From positions 2,976,001 to 3,040,000 of the forward strand of contig OY755177.1 of assembly GCA_963576735.1 (NCBI GenBank): a DNA stretch of 64,000 bases, in the 5' to 3' direction. The position numbers and the translations under genes were made by a program. How positions within the stretch are numbered: the first letter of the stretch is position 1; every line of letters begins with the position of its first letter. Source of the stretch: Bedellia somnulentella (taxonomy: Eukaryota; Arthropoda; Insecta; Lepidoptera; Bedelliidae). This document shows, piece after piece, positions 61,101 through 64,000 of this stretch. The notes under the pieces were generated by a model. The model was not told the origin of the DNA. It worked only from the letters and a program-made list of their open reading frames with translations, and did no database searches.

Positions 61101-64000
61101 GAACGTTTATGTTATGTTATGTTATTAATAAGATCCAAGACTAAGAAACATCATTTATGCTCATCACACAAATGTTGCTCTTACCGGGGATCTAACCCGC
61201 AACCTCCGGACCGAGAGCTAGTCACCTTACCCCTCGACCATTGAAGTCGTGATTCTAATCAAAAAGTGGCCGGAGAAATGTTAAATATCTAGGCTTTGGT
61301 GACAAACATTGTAGTGAGTAGAACATTCTAATAAAACTTTTAACAGGAGGACAAGCACGAGCGCTATTTTATCGACACGATAACGTTTAGAACGAGATGG
61401 CAGTATACGATACTAAGTAAGTGCGTACAAGATGGCTGCTTTATACCACGCGATAAATAGTTTAAACACCGCTCGTACTAGCCGGGCAGATCGATCATAT
61501 GCTAAATATAGGAATAAGAATAATTTTATGAAATCCCAATTGCACAATCACAATATTGTATAGTTCACAAAGCAGGTAGAGTGCAGCATTTAGCTGTGTT
61601 TATATTATTTCTGATATTGGTGGCCCTACACTAGGCCTAGACTGTATAGTGAGGGCCAGTTGGGGGTTATCTATGGGGCAAGTACACTTACTCTTTTATA
61701 AAACACTCTGTATGACATACATATACTCACGGCTATATTTCCCTAGAAGGGGTAGCCAGAGCTAAGGAATTATAAATTCCTCAGCCACTTTTGGAAGTTG
61801 AGTGGGGAAAAGATGGTAAAAATAAAGGTTTTTGGTGATGGGTCTCCAACCGCATCGCCCTAAAATCCAATAAAAAGCCCCTACACCCTTAGTCGCCTCT
61901 TACGACACCCGTGGGTAGAAAGGGGTAGCGACATTCTAAGCCGGCACTACACGGCTATGAATATGTGATAAGTACATAGTATACTAGTAGGTGTTATGAT
62001 TTTTTATTAAAAAAATACACTTTTGGTTTTGATAGAAAAATATTTCAACGTATTAATTTTACGTTAGCAAACCTTAAGGGTCCCGTTTTCTTAAAATTCG
62101 CGTAATTGATATTTAGGTACTTACGACAAATGTTTTCCAATGCTTGATCTCGCAAAATTGGCCATTGATTGAAACATGAATTACAAAATGGCTTCATACT
62201 TTGAACCAATTTCCGGGCTTGATTGTTAAATATTGTCACAAACTGGTTAATTATTTGTGTATTAAACTTTGGGTTCAACAATTTCCGGTGAACTTTCCAA
62301 GTTGGTACTATAAATAAATAAAAATCTAATTATTGAAATTGACTTACAAGTTTGGTAGAGTCGGCTTACCAAGCCGGTTTCACAATTGAGCATTCTAGCT
62401 CTAATCAGTTGAGTTTTTATCAAACTCTAAGTAGGTACTTAAGTTTAAGATGTTTCACAAAACAAACAATGATCCTGCTAGTATGTGATCAACAAAGTAT
62501 CTATGTCAGTTTGTAAGGGCCGGCGCTGACTGCCGGCATGGCATGGCAAAGCATTTCGGTACAGATACAGCATTTTTAATCTTATTACCATGCGTATAGA
62601 ATTCATTTTGACACAACGATGCCGAGGGAGGCCGCGGACAGAACGTCGGCATCGTTGTGTCTTAATAAAGTAAAATGAATTCCATACTCATAGTAATAAG
62701 ATTAAAAATGCTATATCTGTACCGAAATCCTTTGCCATGCCATGCCGGCAGTCAGCGCCGGCCCTAATCAAGATTTATGAACGTTTCAATTTACGCTCAA
62801 AAACCGGTAAATTACCGATAAATTTATATTTCTGCAATTATACTTCAATATAAACAGCAATTGTATCTAAGAACACGATTTAATAATGTTTCATTAGAAG
62901 TTACATTTATAAGAAGGTTTTGGGACCATTTTAATAAAAATTAAAAATAAACAAACGAAAACGTAACGTATATACGTCAATACCTCTATTCGTCAAGCCA
63001 ATCACACTCATCAATCGTCAAAATTGTATCAAGTTCTGTTCTGTAAGTTTGCTTTGTTTTTATTTAGTTATATGTGTTTGTGTTTAGATTTCTATCATGT
63101 ATGTTCATGAATGAGAAAAGATATTCACGGATATACGCGGAATCGGAGGTGGAATAAAAATGGAAAAAGAATCCAAAAACTTCGGCGTATTTTGCCTCCG
63201 AGGTATCTGCTGCGGCTCCTCTAGTAATGATAATGATGTATCCGAAGATATCTCCAGAAAATTGTCGAAAGCGATGTGTTTCCTTCACAAATTTGAAATT
63301 GAGCACGATTTAAGACGCCAAATTTGACAACTTAACTCTTACCTTCTCAAATCAGCGATGATTACCGTTTGAGTATTGTCAAACGTGTTCAGAAACGCAA
63401 ATATTAACATTTATGTCGAATTATTGATTTATGCTCAACATTTTGAGCATACAATCAAAATTTGACTAAATTACAATATTTGGTCAATTCAGAAACGTAA
63501 TTTTGGTAAGTACGTACTTAAATACGGTTTGACATGCTTTTATAGTTGAATTCTCAATTGTGAAACCGGCCGTTAGAATAGCATTACCCGATTTCTTTCC
63601 TTGGGTGATCTTAGGAGGTATTAGGTATTATAGGGGCTTTTTAAGCGATTATTGGGCGATGCTATTGAAGACACATCACCAACGACATTTATTCAACAAT
63701 CGTTTCCCCACTCTACTCCCAAAAGTGGTGATTTTTTTTTTATTCTGAAGTTCCGACTACCTCTTTTACCAACTTATAGCCGTCAGTTCTGACTAAGCAA
63801 TGTTAATAGAATACTTATTTTATATGATGCTTTTGAAGAATTTATCTAAGACATAAGTTTAGGCAGAAAGTTAATTAAATAAAATATCTTTGAATTACCT
63901 ACCATCTGCAGTAACTAATCCTTGTCCTAGCCATGGTTTTGCGAATTTGAACATATAACCTTTCTCCAAAATCGTATTTGATATATTATACGATATGTCT
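27113..64000 (-). CDS. CYP4-clan cytochrome P450 with large transposon-filled introns, 5' end beyond window
   Basis: Heme-thiolate mono-oxygenase, probably ER-anchored like other CYP4-clan enzymes; lepidopteran CYP340-like by exon text (from memory). Exons in gene order are >64000-63903, 62307-62125, 58767-58571, 49602-49554, 45076-44890, 36868-36717 and 27286-27113. Every junction has GT-AG ends and matching phases. Motifs in order: FAKPWLGQGLVTAD, PTWKVHRKLLNP, QTAFGSDLI, helix I AGHDTIATTL, helix K KETLRLFPP, PERW and heme loop FSIGKRACIG with the axial cysteine. No exon has an internal stop. The first exons lie outside the window. The exon after the heme loop was not located; unspliced read-through would end NKKAH-stop at 27093. 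The visible genomic span exceeds 36.8 kb and every intron of appreciable size holds mobile DNA. Substrate cannot be inferred. Confidence 0.88.
27486..28776 (+). mobile_element. Complete mariner-family transposon
   Basis: A 1,291-bp element bounded by TA dinucleotides (27484-27485 and 28777-28778). The terminal inverted repeats are identical over at least 26 bp (5' end CGAGGGCTGCTATTTATGTA). It carries one uninterrupted transposase gene. It lies in the last identified intron of the - strand P450, about 200 bp from the heme exon. Intact ORF and identical ends suggest recent insertion and possible activity. Confidence 0.95.
27659..28711 (+). CDS. Mariner transposase, DD34D, intact
   Basis: Cut-and-paste transposase of 350 residues. 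I chose the ATG at 27659 because it lies in a strong context (ACCACCATGG) and gives the usual family length; 18 extra in-frame bases upstream lack an ATG. The N-terminal half holds two helix-turn-helix regions that would bind the terminal repeats. The catalytic triad is visible: D in TGDESW, D in HHDNASCH, and D in SPDLAPND, with 34 residues between the second and third. No frameshift or stop is present. It ends with CIDLSGEYFEKQ, a typical mariner tail. Confidence 0.95.
   Translation: MDLTREHFRAMIFYDFRRGLTQKQCIDQLTSTFGDEAPSKTTVYHWFSEFNRGRSKLTDEIKEGRPKTVVVPQNIDAVRELITQDRHVTYREIEASLGISMTSIHKILHEHLAVKKICSRWIPHNLSIDQKQARVDWCKEMLKKYNRGASKAVYNIYTGDESWIYAYDPETKQQSTVWVFQDEPNPTKVIRAKSTLKQMVACFFGINGHVATVPLENRKTVNSEWYTTICLPEVFEQIRKTNRQRRIILHHDNASCHRSAVTTQFLEAQKIELTGHPPYSPDLAPNDFYLFPNVKKKLRGQRFSSREEAVDAFKMHVLEIPQSEWKKCYENWFQRMQKCIDLSGEYFEKQ
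28779..29533. other. Intron sequence around an F1 hairpin
   Basis: Apart from the hairpin at 28985-29132, no feature recognised. Confidence 0.5.
28985..29132. mobile_element. F1 element reduced to a near-perfect hairpin
   Basis: AATAAAGAATAAATAAAGGA arm, a 15-bp remnant of the cassette (GACACAGGCGGGGCG), then the arm inverted and the F1 end motif. Essentially no tRNA-like body is left. Confidence 0.8.
29534..30497 (-). mobile_element. Non-autonomous Helitron with (GACA)n, copy C
   Basis: Same ends as copy A (CTAG end at 29534, TCTATAC end at 30497), again between host A and T. It contains an R1 scrap at 29752-29770. (GACA)n at 30329-30376 includes one GACG variant. Confidence 0.8.
30953..31735 (-). 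mobile_element. piggyBac-derived internally deleted element inserted in LINE A ORF1
   Basis: 783 bp between TTAA duplications at 30949-30952 and 31736-31739. The ends are imperfect inverted repeats: AACCC/AACTC followed by AACCCTACCC when each is read inward from TTAA. It encodes only the C-terminal part of a piggyBac transposase. Confidence 0.85.
31110..31676 (-). CDS. piggyBac transposase C-terminal remnant with cysteine-rich domain
   Basis: 188-codon ORF. From about residue 55 it matches the last part of piggyBac transposases: SRRTKRWPMAIFFGLMNIVG, NSFVLL, FLKKLAMDL, then a cysteine-rich tail with CAVC, CGMC, CGEH and CNEC blocks, the zinc-binding domain that contacts terminal repeats in this family. 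The catalytic aspartate core is absent, so it cannot transpose alone. The first ~50 residues come from subterminal DNA containing another copy of an end-like motif (GGGTTTGTCAGACCCCAGGG). Expression as a DNA-binding fragment is possible but unproven. Confidence 0.8.
   Translation of the reverse strand: MRKQNARSCDSSYSSLTPSAILSPVVRLHSCTENVIIAILGFVRPQGRNTNNKYSVSRRTKRWPMAIFFGLMNIVGVNSFVLLKMATRKEMKRRVFLKKLAMDLITPQMEERITCPTLPTNLQELLRGILKKKRPLDDPTPAPAAKKRCAVCPRGKDRKTKVYCGMCQKPICGEHTMPRCNECVTKKK
33053..35926 (+). CDS. LINE A ORF2: endonuclease/reverse transcriptase, intact frame
   Basis: The frame opens at 33053, overlapping the end of ORF1, and runs to 35926. AP-endonuclease motifs begin before the first ATG: HQNIQSL (33119), CLTEHWL, VVVCGDFNVD, TSDHKG. 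So the ATG at 33230 is not the natural start, and translation may begin at a lost or non-ATG codon or by reinitiation/frameshift from ORF1. The reverse transcriptase shows SRLIPLHKSGD, YRPISILPVLSKVFEKI, CDLTKAFDCV, GVPQGSILGPLLF and the catalytic FADD at about 35091. No stop interrupts the domain. Jockey-superfamily by motif style. Confidence 0.88.
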   Translation, partial: CICKFSFKLGSKTKEKAYISLVHQNIQSLSCKLLELELFINKYNAKILCLTEHWLKAEQMNFSLKNYTVGSCFNRESIMCGGSMILLYVDIKFKERKDICRLSVEQHVEISCIELSKYIILCVYRPPKGNYDIFEAAMEDALGMASRSSREVVVCGDFNVDLLGEGLVKERILTFFQSFNLLIVFNEPTRITSTSATCLDNIYCNCDYSGHFLFDCITSDHKGQFINLEFTIEKKKSTVCRQITEKKLSLFENNIRSSISPPMRSSESLENCLSFINELKTEFNKIFKTKVILCNTKCSFAEWATTGIRISRDHLYNIYREKSYNFNQDFIIYVRNYSKIFKKVCGEAKSRCIKHKIMNSSNKSKTVWKIINSETGKLKSPHDLNLLLDNELIQSKSQIADIFENHFINTPTQTTEKLNSCPQKALELLEQNVTKTTAQFSFKYVDNNDIIKNFKTINLKKTEDITGMSVFVINRIINIIAPHLTILFNKCIDIGEFPDCMKLSRLIPLHKSGDSQDFTNYRPISILPVLSKVFEKIMSNQMLSYFNNHNIFHDEQYGFTKGRSTVDAGVSLMKHIFNSWENSRDALGIFCDLTKAFDCVKKEIALIKLKYYGFDEQALKLMASYLHKRTLKVDINGTTSEGSEIEMGVPQGSILGPLLFLIYINDLPFMVQKYSEIVMFADDTSLIFNVARSSTSLDDVNKAISLVLHWFTVNNLVLNAKKTKCIKFTLPNVRQVDNNIVIDSEQVELVKETKFLGIIIDSKLQWGPHILTLSKRLSSAAYAVRKIREIADVETARIVYFSYFHSIMSYGILLWGKAADVHKVFVLQKRAIRSIYMLRSRYSLREKFKDIGILTVPCQYIFENLMYAKKNIGQFSKVSDRHTVNTRNKEKLNVPKWRLNKVSNSFMGLSLKMFNKLPSDILELPVASFKKAIKAMLLKKSYYSVQDFLNDKDPTRT
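36550..36702 (+). repeat. R1 repeat, 3' part
   Basis: GGGCGATGCGGTTGGAAACC to GAGTATATGTATGTATGTAT, ending 15 bp from the helix K exon. Confidence 0.85.
36717..36868 (-). CDS. P450 (-) helix K exon
   Basis: Encodes KLVYTEAVIKETLRLFPPIP. KETLR is the ExxR motif that pairs with PERW. GCAG acceptor, GTAATA donor, phase 1 out. An R1 copy ends only about 15 bp beyond the donor. Confidence 0.95.
36963..37193 (-). repeat. R1 repeat
   Basis: Near full-length, immediately 5' (gene sense) of the helix K exon. Confidence 0.85.
37194..37655. other. Intron sequence upstream of LINE B
   Basis: More GC-rich than surroundings. CGACGTAGTCGCGCCAGGGT TACCCACTAG near 37557-37586 resembles the CTAG end of a Helitron, but the other end was not located. 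Confidence 0.4.
37875..38627 (+). CDS. LINE B ORF1, L1-ORF1-like RNA-binding protein
   Basis: 250 residues. Residues 1-75 are coiled-coil forming; RRKMLLIHGLAESKDED onward resembles the RRM-like plus C-terminal domains of transposase_22/L1-type ORF1 proteins (CHRMGR and ILVKFKNLDVRDQVWSS). The tail is alanine- and lysine-rich (AAAATGAPTKQKKTQKP), likely binding nucleic acid. It would package LINE RNA. Open and intact. Confidence 0.8.
   Translation: MEANKYQESLDDLTNSFNKRMDAFEVKMQQSGSPTQTSTDLSAEFAEFRSFISQVLTNLQKQVTIISSQTDQLEMRSRRKMLLIHGLAESKDEDTATVATKLVVEKLGVSNFAPGDISRCHRMGRSAGDRIRPILVKFKNLDVRDQVWSSKTRLKGTGTTLSEFLTKRRHDAFIAARQKFGVAQCWTREGFIHIIAPDGSRHRLTTIAELNRIPSSSAPAASAAAATGAPTKQKKTQKPATTRPVRTGRK
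39264..42218 (+). pseudogene. LINE B ORF2: endonuclease-RT with a single in-frame TAG
   Basis: Starts MQQNLCDNDLSDDYQ. Endonuclease motifs: INAQSI, LVSESWL, GGGVAIYLRD, IIMGDFNT, FSHHDLL. A TAG at 40380-40382 is the only interruption; the next open stretch begins in the same frame and continues to 42218. RT motifs: VTPIPKKVNPKSFSEYRPIS, LLDFSSAFNTV, AGVPQGGVLSPLLFA and catalytic YADD. Total about 984 codons. Either one nonsense mutation silenced it or the stop is read through. Confidence 0.88.
42780..43013 (+). repeat. R1 repeat, diverged
   Basis: TGTAGTGTTGGCCTTAGAAT to AACCATATGTATGTG. Confidence 0.75.
43065..43306 (+). repeat. R1 repeat
   Basis: Full-length copy, tandem with the previous one. 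Confidence 0.9.
43561..43700 (-). repeat. R1 repeat, partial
   Basis: ACATATACTCACGGCCATAA to CAACCCCATCGCCC. Confidence 0.75.
43915..44705 (+). mobile_element. LINE X family, copy 2 (5'-truncated)
   Basis: C-terminal third of a non-LTR RT followed by a 3' UTR ending in TGATT repeats (44675-44706). It lies in the helix I to helix K intron of the - strand P450. Confidence 0.75.
43927..44500 (+). pseudogene. LINE X RT C-terminal domain fragment
   Basis: Open reading from NVRKSECMVFQARG through FKYLGHWVTSD, RRFARCSTEVK, YNNAFRVIVGLPRFCS, to ALPKVK. This is the thumb and C-terminal region of a non-LTR reverse transcriptase. No palm domain is present. The same protein text recurs in pieces at 50088-50138 and 57320-57595. 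Confidence 0.75.
44890..45076 (-). CDS. P450 (-) helix I exon
   Basis: Encodes QYQSFFDLIYNLE then EVDTLIIAGHDTIATTL. AGHDT is the oxygen-activation motif of helix I. Starts after TTTCAG and ends phase 2 at GTAAG. Confidence 0.95.
45193..45412 (-). repeat. R1 repeat
   Basis: Close to full length, about 120 bp from the helix I exon. Confidence 0.87.
45594..45806 (+). repeat. R1 repeat
   Basis: GCCGTGTAGAATGCCGGCTT to GGCTACCCCTTCTACAT; lacks the TATG tail. Confidence 0.85.
45807..46748. other. Intron sequence with a 57-bp local duplication and short ORFs
   Basis: CTGTCTGTATATCGA and AATCTGCATCACTTAATAT occur twice (45929-45960, 45980-46018). Short frames at 46075-46371 (+) and 46629-46747 (+; MDLSQKLESILQSWPAVFGA) are unrecognised. 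Confidence 0.4.
46757..48350 (-). mobile_element. LINE B copy 2, 5'-truncated, inverted relative to copy 1
   Basis: Starts mid-RT (SHSTVTALVKITDD) at about 48350 and runs to a TTCTA pentanucleotide tail at 46757-46778. Its 3' UTR (46780-47135) nearly duplicates 42230-42577 on the opposite strand. GTAATGAT at 46749-46756 and 48364-48371 may be the target duplication, with 13 extra bases at the 5' junction. Confidence 0.88.
47140..48357 (-). pseudogene. LINE B copy 2 reverse transcriptase fragment
   Basis: Open frame covering RT motifs from ALLDFSSAFNTV through YADD to the C-terminus (KKHYLTETL). Differs from copy 1 by very few residues (SLRRLRNF versus SLRRWRNF; EEQP versus EEQL), so the two copies are young. 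It lacks the endonuclease and most of the fingers domain, so it is inactive. Confidence 0.88.
48531..48772 (+). repeat. R1 repeat
   Basis: Full-length copy. Confidence 0.9.
48773..49194. other. Intron sequence, nothing recognised
   Basis: AT-rich, no clear motif. Confidence 0.5.
49195..49335 (+). repeat. Widespread lepidopteran repeat scrap
   Basis: GAGATACAGCCTGGAGACAG then GGTCCCGTTTTACGTTTGGG TACGGAACCCTGA, a motif pair I recall from many lepidopteran genomes; family not identified. Confidence 0.45.
49554..49602 (-). CDS. P450 (-) 49-bp microexon
   Basis: TTGCAG acceptor and GTGAAT donor flank a 49-bp exon reading IMDHKKKTIKECSEIP plus one base. It fits phase 0 from the previous exon and phase 1 to the helix I exon. 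Confidence 0.8.
49745..49971 (+). repeat. R1 repeat
   Basis: Diverged copy about 140 bp from the 49-bp P450 microexon. Confidence 0.8.
50367..54711 (+). CDS. Dong/R4 polyprotein: RT plus restriction-like endonuclease, split by TRIM-like insertion
   Basis: Single ORF starting MAENRNDERIGPLPRGYRWG. It is open to 53077, interrupted by an 810-bp LTR element, and continues at 53892. Dropping the insert and one ATAG repeat gives 3,531 bases, 1,176 codons before the stop, with no frameshift. N-terminus: proline/arginine-rich low-complexity. RT: KSPGPDGLHHYW, YRPITCLCTIYK, IDYRKAFDSVPH, IFQGDCLSP and catalytic YMDD (about residue 706). C-terminus: CCHC knuckle CRACGRPGESFRHVISGC (about 1007-1024) and restriction-like endonuclease KPDIVVWD and VFLVDVTIPHD (about 1090-1115). 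Clean coding sequence implies the element was young when the insertion hit it. Confidence 0.9.
53078..53336 (+). repeat. 5' LTR of the TRIM-like element
   Basis: TGTAGTGGCGCGC to CTTTTCCTCCACA, 259 bp. I see a single difference from the 3' LTR (TGTAGTGG versus TGTAGCGG near the start). Confidence 0.92.
53629..53887 (+). repeat. 3' LTR of the TRIM-like element
   Basis: 259 bp, nearly identical to 53078-53336. Near identity means insertion was recent relative to the surrounding repeats. Confidence 0.92.
55106..55180. repeat. (TG)n microsatellite in LINE Y 3' UTR
   Basis: About 35 TG units with few interruptions. Confidence 0.95.
55225..57304 (-). pseudogene. LINE Y reverse transcriptase, one frameshift
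   Basis: Begins MATNKLIKVLQAVIDKHS at 57304, shifts frame at a run of seven As (about 57117-57123), then stays open to 55225. RT motifs: VHPIHKKGRRD, YRPISVLPALSKILEKIL, LDLSKAFDTV, YGIPQGSVLGPTLF and catalytic YADD. The C-terminal region ends EDIINIIK. The palm domain is complete, but the missing endonuclease and the frameshift make it inactive. Confidence 0.88.
57813..58072 (-). repeat. R1 repeat, rearranged
   Basis: Contains an internal inverted ATAGCCGTGAGTATATGTAT (57922-57941) where the family sequence should run through, so two R1 pieces are joined. Confidence 0.7.
58470..58562 (+). mobile_element. S2-related SINE 3' fragment
   Basis: AGCCAGCGTGGTTGGCTATG and GAGTTGTGAGAAAATAAACT resemble the S2 tail. 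It lies next to the P450 exon at 58571. Confidence 0.55.
58571..58767 (-). CDS. P450 (-) exon, helix F-G segment
   Basis: After CTTTCTAG it reads QTAFGSDLIVDKADSEDY and continues to LLKLRKMTSK, ending phase 0 at GTATGG. 197 bp. Confidence 0.9.
58806..59030 (+). mobile_element. tRNA-derived SINE (family S3)
   Basis: TCCGTGGTCGAGTGGATAAG (A-box-like), GGTTACGGGTTCAATCCCGC (B-box), then a ~150-bp body with CTTAGTCTCGGATTTTATTT. Confidence 0.72.
59038..59932 (-). pseudogene. RTE-type LINE reverse transcriptase remnant
   Basis: Three broken frames. 59492-59932 has SDPLSPKLFTSTLEEVFKKL, FASSPSELEKMLQEL (catalytic FADD lost by deletion) and GLKMNRSKTQLMIN. 59214-59495 has KLVDMCILPILTYGAQTWSL. 59054-59329 has WTWAGHVCRM, GHRRRGRPRMRWRDDLDRF. 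These are hallmark RTE-clade C-terminal motifs. The 3' UTR (59038-59075) has the CTGGGCAAAGGCCT-type end. Dead copy in a P450 intron. Confidence 0.85.
59998..60090 (-). repeat. R1 repeat, degenerate
   Basis: ATTCACGGCTTTAATCCCAA and AACCGCATCGCCCTAAGG. Confidence 0.55.
60159..60290 (+). repeat. R1 repeat, 5' half
   Basis: GCTGTGTAGTGTCGGCTTAG to ACCACTCACCAATGATA. Confidence 0.8.
60318..60665 (+). mobile_element. tRNA-derived SINE (family S2), full length
   Basis: Head CTCCGTGGTCTAGCGGTTAA (A-box-like) and GGTTCGATTCCCGAG (B-box). The body contains ACGTTAAGCCGTCGGTCCCG and ATTACGGTAGTAGTCGTTAT, a core widely shared by insect SINEs (from memory). Ends near TGTGAGAAAATATAAGGACA. Confidence 0.82.
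60766..61125 (+). mobile_element. tRNA-derived SINE (family S1), full length
   Basis: The head TAGTCCAGTGGATAGAACAC and GAGTTCCAATCCTGGG are A- and B-box-like. The body has ATCGTGAGGAAACCCACATG and TACCTCTGCCAACCCCTTCG. The tail is ATGTT repeats. About 360 bp. Confidence 0.8.
61125..61258 (-). mobile_element. S3 SINE, head half, reverse strand
   Basis: On the - strand: TCAATGGTCGAGGGGTAAGG, GGTCCGGAGGTTGCGGGTTA, then TCTTAGTCTTGGATC. It abuts the S1 tail. Confidence 0.7.
61347..61484. mobile_element. Small MITE (GGGCAAGCACGAGC ends), copy 3
   Basis: Same core with diverged ends (GGACAAGCACGAGC, GCTCGTACTAGCC). Confidence 0.7.
61716..61956 (-). repeat. R1 repeat
   Basis: Full-length copy. 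Confidence 0.9.
62125..62307 (-). CDS. P450 (-) exon, helix C-E segment
   Basis: Acceptor TATAG and donor GTAAGT bound 183 bp encoding PTWKVHRKLLNPKFNTQ onward to DQALENIC. W-x-x-H-R-K is the conserved helix C element. Phases are identical to those of the + strand exon 8472-8657. Confidence 0.92.
62517..62764. mobile_element. Foldback MITE, PIF/Harbinger-like (TAA target duplication)
   Basis: 248 bp between TAA repeats (62514-62516, 62765-62767). The arms of about 100 bp are almost perfectly inverted, starting GGGCCGGCGCTGACTGCCGG. The loop near 62630 contains CGAGGGAGGCCGCGGACAG. Confidence 0.8.
62768..63565. other. Intron sequence, nothing recognised
   Basis: Between the first two P450 exons in the window; no repeat family identified. 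Confidence 0.5.
63566..63790 (+). repeat. R1 repeat, diverged
   Basis: GGCCGTTAGAATAGCATTAC to TATAGCCGTCAGTTCTGAC, about 110 bp from the last P450 exon in the window. Confidence 0.75.
63903..64000 (-). CDS. P450 (-) exon, helix B-C segment (runs off window)
   Basis: Encodes NTILEKGYMFKFAKPWLGQ then GLVTAD before a GTAGGT donor at 63902. Sister to the + strand exon 3432-3533. Phase 1 at its 3' end. Confidence 0.88.

Overview
The window reads as repeat-rich, AT-rich nuclear DNA of a lepidopteran insect (inference). The grounds are CYP4-clan cytochrome P450 exons of the kind seen in the CYP340 group, a Dong/R4-type LINE lodged in TAA repeats, mariner, piggyBac, hAT-like and Helitron elements, and several tRNA-derived SINEs. 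There are no bacterial-style operons, CRISPR arrays or convincing free-standing tRNA/rRNA genes. Two host genes are visible, both P450s, arranged tail to tail; almost everything else is mobile DNA.

Left flank (79-12,083, + strand): a P450 whose exons cover the membrane anchor to about helix H with matching splice phases, but for which no helix I, ExxR or heme exon was found. Its introns carry small inverted-repeat elements, a tandem repeat array, a 0.5-kb duplication, a DD37D mariner and tRNA-like foldback elements. Centre (12-27 kb): no recognised intact gene. It holds Helitrons with (GACA)n, a terminal-inverted-repeat element with a small acidic ORF, an hAT-like MITE with an exact 8-bp target duplication, many copies of a ~240-bp repeat here called R1, a 2-kb-scale tandem duplication, and two orphan coding-like scraps.

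Right part (27-64 kb, - strand): a second P450 with seven phase-consistent exons spread over more than 36.8 kb and running off the right edge. It contains the helix I AGHDT, KETLR, PERW and FSIGKRACIG signatures. Its introns are packed with transposons: an intact DD34D mariner; LINE A, whose ORF1 is split by a piggyBac-derived element; near-complete LINE B with one in-frame stop, plus a 5'-truncated twin in opposite orientation; and, at 50-57.8 kb, a four-layer nest. In that nest LINE X is split by LINE Y, Dong sits in the TAA tail of Y, and a miniature LTR element (TRIM-like) sits in the Dong ORF. Removing each layer with its target duplication restores the reading frame beneath it for the TRIM/Dong and Y/X steps.

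I see no new host pathway. The most unusual material is the datable transposon nest, the mosaic foldback elements built around a tRNA-like cassette, the piggyBac remnant that keeps only the transposase tail, and the P450 pair whose 3' ends are missing or unresolved where they face each other.
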